DNA of 64,000 nucleotides, from positions 186,001 to 250,000 of the forward strand of contig JAXHMN010000008.1 of NCBI GenBank assembly GCA_034521465.1, in the 5' to 3' direction. The notes under the pieces were generated by a model. The model made no database searches, was not told the origin of the DNA, and was given only the letters and a program-made list of their open reading frames with translations. Within the stretch, counting starts at the first letter, position 1. Every line of letters begins with the position of its first letter. Positions 60,380-64,000 of this stretch are shown here, piece by piece. This DNA comes from SURF-28 sp034521465. Lineage in GTDB: Bacteria; Bacteroidota; Ignavibacteria; Ignavibacteriales; Melioribacteraceae. The position numbers and the translations under genes were made by a program.

Positions 60380-60616
60380 CTAACCTAAGAATGGTAATTT
60401 AAATTTATACTCTTGTTTTCCAATTCCGTGTGCTTCATACCAGTGAATTTCGGCTCTATTAATTGAACCATCTTTCAACCGAATAGTTGCAATTCCTTTT
60501 AGTTTTCTCCAGCGAGCTTCGCCATACTGTTTATTTAATCTTTTGAATTCCCTTATAGAACGCCCCACTGCGATAGTCTCAATTTGGGTAATTTCACCAA
60601 TTATTTCAAAGTCCAC
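60380..60616 (-). CDS. Conserved small protein of unknown function (78 aa)
   Basis: Intact. A basic helix (REFKRLNKQYGEARWRKLKG) and a C-terminal IHWYEAHGIGKQEYKFKLPF give it a distinctive look found in uncharacterised proteins of Bacteroidota and relatives. No catalytic motif is evident. It ends 4 bases before the next gene and starts about 115 bases downstream of the Omp85 stop, so it probably opens its own transcript with rsmE. Confidence 0.75.
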   Translation of the reverse strand: MDFEIIGEITQIETIAVGRSIREFKRLNKQYGEARWRKLKGIATIRLKDGSINRAEIHWYEAHGIGKQEYKFKLPFLG

Positions 60617-60732
60617 TATTAGAAATCCATGTGAATGACAAAAGTGATACTAATAATTAACTAAATGTAAAACTGTATTTAGTCATAAGCAATTTAATAG
60701 AAAATATTTTCGCTTTTTAATTAACTAAAAAC

Positions 60733-62057
60733 TCAGAAAGAAAATCCTGTGCCAATTAAAAATTCCTCATTCATAAATTCATCAAAAGCTACTTCAAAAC
60801 GTACCGAGTTGAATGGTAAAAACAAAATATTTAATCCAAACCCGTAACCGGAAAGGAAGTTATTAATTTTTAGATCGTTTATATTATCAAATGTAGTTCC
60901 GGTATCGGCAAATATATTAAAATTGATTCCAATACGAGCTGATGTTAAATTTTTGGGAAGTAGCGGTAAATCCAAACTTAAGTGCCATTCATCAAGAATT
61001 GCATAGCTTACTTCAAACGAACCGAGCAAATATTGCAGTCCCTCAATTTCATTATCCCTATGACCACGCACGTACTCTGAAAATCCTAAAAAGGAATAAT
61101 CGTAATACGGAACAAGTTTTCCAAACGCACCTCTATAATTCACTCTCCAGCGCGCGGTTAGATCTTTGAGTAAGTGATTGTACTGTCTCAAATCAAGCTC
61201 TAGAACTTGATAGGAGATATTGTGCATACTAAAACCGCTATGTGTTAATTTTGCTGAAGTCAACAACCCGGTTTTGGGAAATTGTTTAAGATCTCTAGTG
61301 TCATAAACATATTGGGCGCTAACAAAAGGTAAACGATCAATTCGATCTCCGGAAGCGGTGATACCTTTTACAGCAAACTCATCCGATTCAATATAAGTGA
61401 AGCCTGTACCGACTTGCACCAGGTTAAACTGATCTAACCGTTTGTTAAATGAAACTGAAGTTGAATAGATGCGGTACTCAAAATCTTTTCCGGCAATTGC
61501 TTTTGCAGCGCTGCTTCTATTTAAGAAATCTTGATAACTAATTTGAGCACCAAAGCCGATCCCCTCTTCATATAAAAGCGAGGGATTTGAATAACTCAAC
61601 CGAATTCTGGGATCGTATCCGAATGCAAGAAATGCGTTAAGAGTTTCGTTTCTCCCCCGAAAATTTTCCAGTTCAAAGTTAATACCGTAAGTTGGGTTTT
61701 TTAATTCACCTTGACTGAAGAATATAAACGGCAGCGGATATAAGTACCATTTTTCGTAAACTTTAATGAGCAAGAACATTTTGATCCCCAACGCGGATTA
61801 TGATGAAGATCAACATAATTAAATAGTCCCAAACTATAAATTCGTTCGCGATCATAGTTTATCAAATTTGAATTAACTCGGTCGCCTTCTACGATCGACA
61901 TTTCGCGAAGGATTATGAATTCCTCGGTAATGTCGTTACCTTCGATCGCAATAGAATCTACTTCAACAAATTGATTTTCACTTGATAAATAAAGTGTATC
62001 AATAACTTGCGCAGATAATAACTGCACCAAGAATAAAATTAAAATTGCTATCTTCAT
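60733..62057 (-). CDS. Omp85/BamA-type outer membrane protein with one POTRA, one frame break
   Basis: About 441 aa. Signal peptide (KIAILILFLVQLLSAQ), one POTRA domain (EVDSIAIEGNDITEEFIILR, SNLINYDRERIYSLGLFNYV) and a C-terminal barrel (GVRVSYSNPSLL-like strands, GYGFGLNILFLPFNSVRFEV) ending in a terminal aromatic (FSF), the BAM sorting signal. Break near 61770. A single POTRA and modest length are more like a TamA/FhaC-type or small Omp85 than BamA. Substrate unknown. Confidence 0.82.
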
Positions 62058-62071
62058 CAGTCGGAAAGTTT

Positions 62072-62476
62072 TCAGTTGCTTTTGCAATAAGAATGCATTA
62101 CAGCAATGCATGTATCTTGGACTGTTTCAATGCCCGCTTCGCTCACCTCTTTGATAGCTTCATCGTTTCTAATACCGAGCTGCAGCCATAATACTTTTGG
62201 TTTAATCTTTTTTACAGCATCCACCAATTCCGGAATGTGTTCGGATTTTCTGAATACATCAACAATATCAATTTCGAAAGGAATATCTTCTAATGATGGG
62301 TAAACCTCTATATCACCGGCTTTTGAGATGGCGGGATTTACTCCCACCACCTCATAACCATTTCTAACTAAATATTCGGCAATTTCTCTGCTTGTTCTAT
62401 TTGGATTATGAGAAATTCCGTAGACTGCAATCTTTTTTGCATTCTTTAATATTTCACAATACTTATCATCTTTCAT
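62072..62476 (-). CDS. CoA-binding protein (YccU family)
   Basis: Intact, about 134 aa. Rossmann CoA-binding domain: KKIAVYGISHNPNRTSREIA, GYEVVGVNPAI, IDIVDVFRKSEHIPELVD and WLQLGIRNDEA, with a conserved cysteine in VQDTCIAVMH. The start ATG at 62476 overlaps the gcvP stop (TAATG). Such proteins are common but of uncertain role; CoA binding is by homology. Confidence 0.9.
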   Translation of the reverse strand: MKDDKYCEILKNAKKIAVYGISHNPNRTSREIAEYLVRNGYEVVGVNPAISKAGDIEVYPSLEDIPFEIDIVDVFRKSEHIPELVDAVKKIKPKVLWLQLGIRNDEAIKEVSEAGIETVQDTCIAVMHSYCKSN

Positions 62477-64000
62477 TATAAAACTACCTCTTGTTCGTAT
62501 TCTTCTAAGGGTGGACAAGTGCAAACTAAATTTCTGTCGCCATATGCATTATCTACTCTTCCGACACTTGTCCAGAATTTGTTATCTCTTACCCAAACAG
62601 ACGGATACCCTGCTTTCTCTCTTGAATACGAGTGCGTCCAATCATCGGCAATTAAATCCTCTGCAGTATGTGGTGCATTTTTTAGAACATTATCATCTTT
62701 ATCAACTTTGCCTTCTTCTATTTCTCTAATTTCTTCTCTAATTGAAATCATTGCTTCAATGAAACGGTCAAGTTCTGCTTTTGTTTTCACTTTCAGTTGG
62801 TTCAACCATAAAGGTACCGGGCACGGGAAAAGAAACAGTCGGTGCATGATAACTATAATCCATTAATCTTTTTGCGATATCTTCAGCGTCAATATTAACA
62901 GAGTGCTTAAATTCGCGCAAGTCAAAAATAAGTTCATGACCTACTAAATTGTTTCTTCCGCTGTAGAGTACTTTATAATGTTTTTCAAGTTTTGATTTAA
63001 TATAATTCGCATTAAGTATGGCAATTTGAGTTGCTTTGGTTAAACCGTTTACACCCATCATCTTAATATATGCATAAGAAATAACGAGAATTGATGCGCT
63101 TCCCCATGGAGCAGCAGAAATTGAGGGTATTGATTTTTCTCTGTTAATATCTATCACAGGATGTCCCGGAAGAAATGGTGCGAGTTTATCGTTAGCGGAA
63201 ATTGGTCCCATTCCGGGTCCGCCGCCGCCATGTGGAATTGTAAATGTTTTATGTAAGTTCAAGTGAACAACATCAGCACCGATTTCAGCAGGAGTTGTTA
63301 AACCAACTTGTGCGTTCATATTTGCACCGTCTAAGTAAACGAGTCCACCGTTTTGATGAACAACATCACATAATTCTTTTATGTCTTCTTCAAAAACACC
63401 GTGCGTAGAAGGATAAGTTACCATTAAAGCCGAAAGAGTATCTTTATACTTTTCCGATTTTTCGCGTAAGTCATTCACATCTATATTACCTTCATCATCA
63501 CATTTAACAACCACAACTTTACCGCCCGCCATAACAGCACTTGCCGGATTTGTACCGTGAGCAGAAGAAGGAATTAAAACAACATTTCTTTGATCCTCAC
63601 CTCTATCTTTATGATAAGCACGTATAACCATTAATCCGGAGTACTCACCTTGTGCTCCCGAGTTCGGTTGTAACGATGTAGCTGTAAAACCGGTTAATGC
63701 ATTAAGATATGATTCAAGTTCTTCGAAAAGTTGAGTATAACCTTGTGCTTGTTCACGCGGTGCAAATGGATGAAGCATCGCAAATTCCGGCCATGAAATT
63801 CCATACATCTCCGTAGTTGCATTTAACTTCATTGTGCAGGAACCAAGCGGAATCATTGATGTTGTTAATGATAAATCTTTCTTTTCAAGTTTTTTGATAT
63901 ACCTGAGCATCTCATGTTCAGAGTAATATGAATTAAATTTTGGATGAACTAAATATTCACTCTTTCTTACTAGTACATCTTCCCAATTATTATTCACACT
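62476..64000 (-). CDS. gcvP: Glycine dehydrogenase (decarboxylating), P-protein, C-terminal part
   Basis: PLP enzyme of the glycine cleavage system, cut by the right window edge. Visible are YLVHPKFNSYYSEHEMLRYI, TSMIPLGSCTMKLNA, LQPNSGAQGEYSGLM and the PLP lysine in LNLHKTFTIPHGGGGPGMG. A break near 62800 after MVEPTESE is followed by KAELDRFIEAMISIREEI and TCPPLEEYEQEVVL. The visible part matches the C-terminal half of a full P-protein; whether the chain is single or split in two subunits cannot be told here. Confidence 0.92.

Noticed and set aside
1..64000. CRISPR arrays, rRNA operon or origin of replication
   Set aside because: No regularly spaced direct repeats, rRNA genes, dnaA or DnaA-box clusters were seen.

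Overview
The window is a low-GC (by eye roughly 35-38 %) bacterial chromosome segment. Gene content points to the Bacteroidota/Chlorobiota/Ignavibacteriota group, most likely an Ignavibacteria-like organism: RNase Y next to ZapA, a thrS-infC-rpmI-rplT-pheST translation operon, a head-GIN (DUF2807) lipoprotein, FloA, ClpC, IS200-like REP transposases and a PduS/PduT-type microcompartment fragment. The lineage is inferred; no rRNA is present.

A feature of the whole window is that many conserved genes are broken by single-base insertions or deletions (tsaD, coaE, rny, pheT, rplT, thrS, carA, carB, purE, purK, uvrD, nupC, rsmE, gcvP and more), while others (clpC, pheS, floA, the proline dehydrogenase) are intact. 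Because essential genes are hit and the lost reading frame always resumes within a few bases, I read most of these as sequencing or assembly indels rather than true pseudogenes. Gene coordinates below are for the reconstructed full genes.

Layout. 1-9.6 kb, minus strand: mltG (partial), tsaD, proline dehydrogenase, coaE, rny, a 6S-RNA-like locus, zapA, a coiled-coil protein, pheT and pheS. 9.6-13.2 kb: rplT, rpmI, infC (apparently starting at AUC), thrS, then tRNA-Val and tRNA-Leu, with attenuator-like structures before pheS and before thrS. 13.5-19 kb: carB and carA (minus) and an adenine-deaminase-type gene (plus). 19-26 kb is a degraded accessory stretch: IS3 remnant, a very large multi-PAS histidine kinase, a second kinase remnant, an integrase-like fragment, bacteriohemerythrin, tRNA-CAU and a broken HEPN/MNT pair. 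26-28.4 kb: purE, purK and a head-GIN lipoprotein. 28.5-37.7 kb, plus strand: a likely operon with a TPR protein carrying three CbbX/SpoVK-type AAA modules, an ABC exporter (ATPase and permease), and two secreted peptidase-like enzymes. 37.8-40 kb: a flavodoxin-family protein and an aminotransferase. 40.3-44 kb: a TraB-family membrane protein whose end runs into a mobile region (DDE insertion sequence with an AbrB-like accessory ORF, REP-like palindromes, an IS200-like transposase). 44-47 kb: BMC-T shell protein, PduS-like flavin/Fe-S protein and an RsbU-type phosphatase. 47-54.6 kb: pterin carbinolamine dehydratase, clpC, floA, an unknown membrane-anchored protein, a UvrD-type helicase and a VapBC pair. 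55-59.4 kb: glycosyltransferase and a nucleoside salvage operon (cdd, tdk, nupC, punA). 59.4-64 kb, minus: rsmE, two small unknown genes, an Omp85-like barrel, a CoA-binding protein and the end of gcvP.

How it fits together: the window combines core translation and RNA turnover with de novo purine/pyrimidine steps (purEK, carAB) and nucleoside salvage. The most unusual parts are the triple-AAA/ABC/peptidase operon, the isolated PduS-BMC-T pair beside a phosphatase, the REP/RAYT cluster, and the RNA-level signals of the translation operon.
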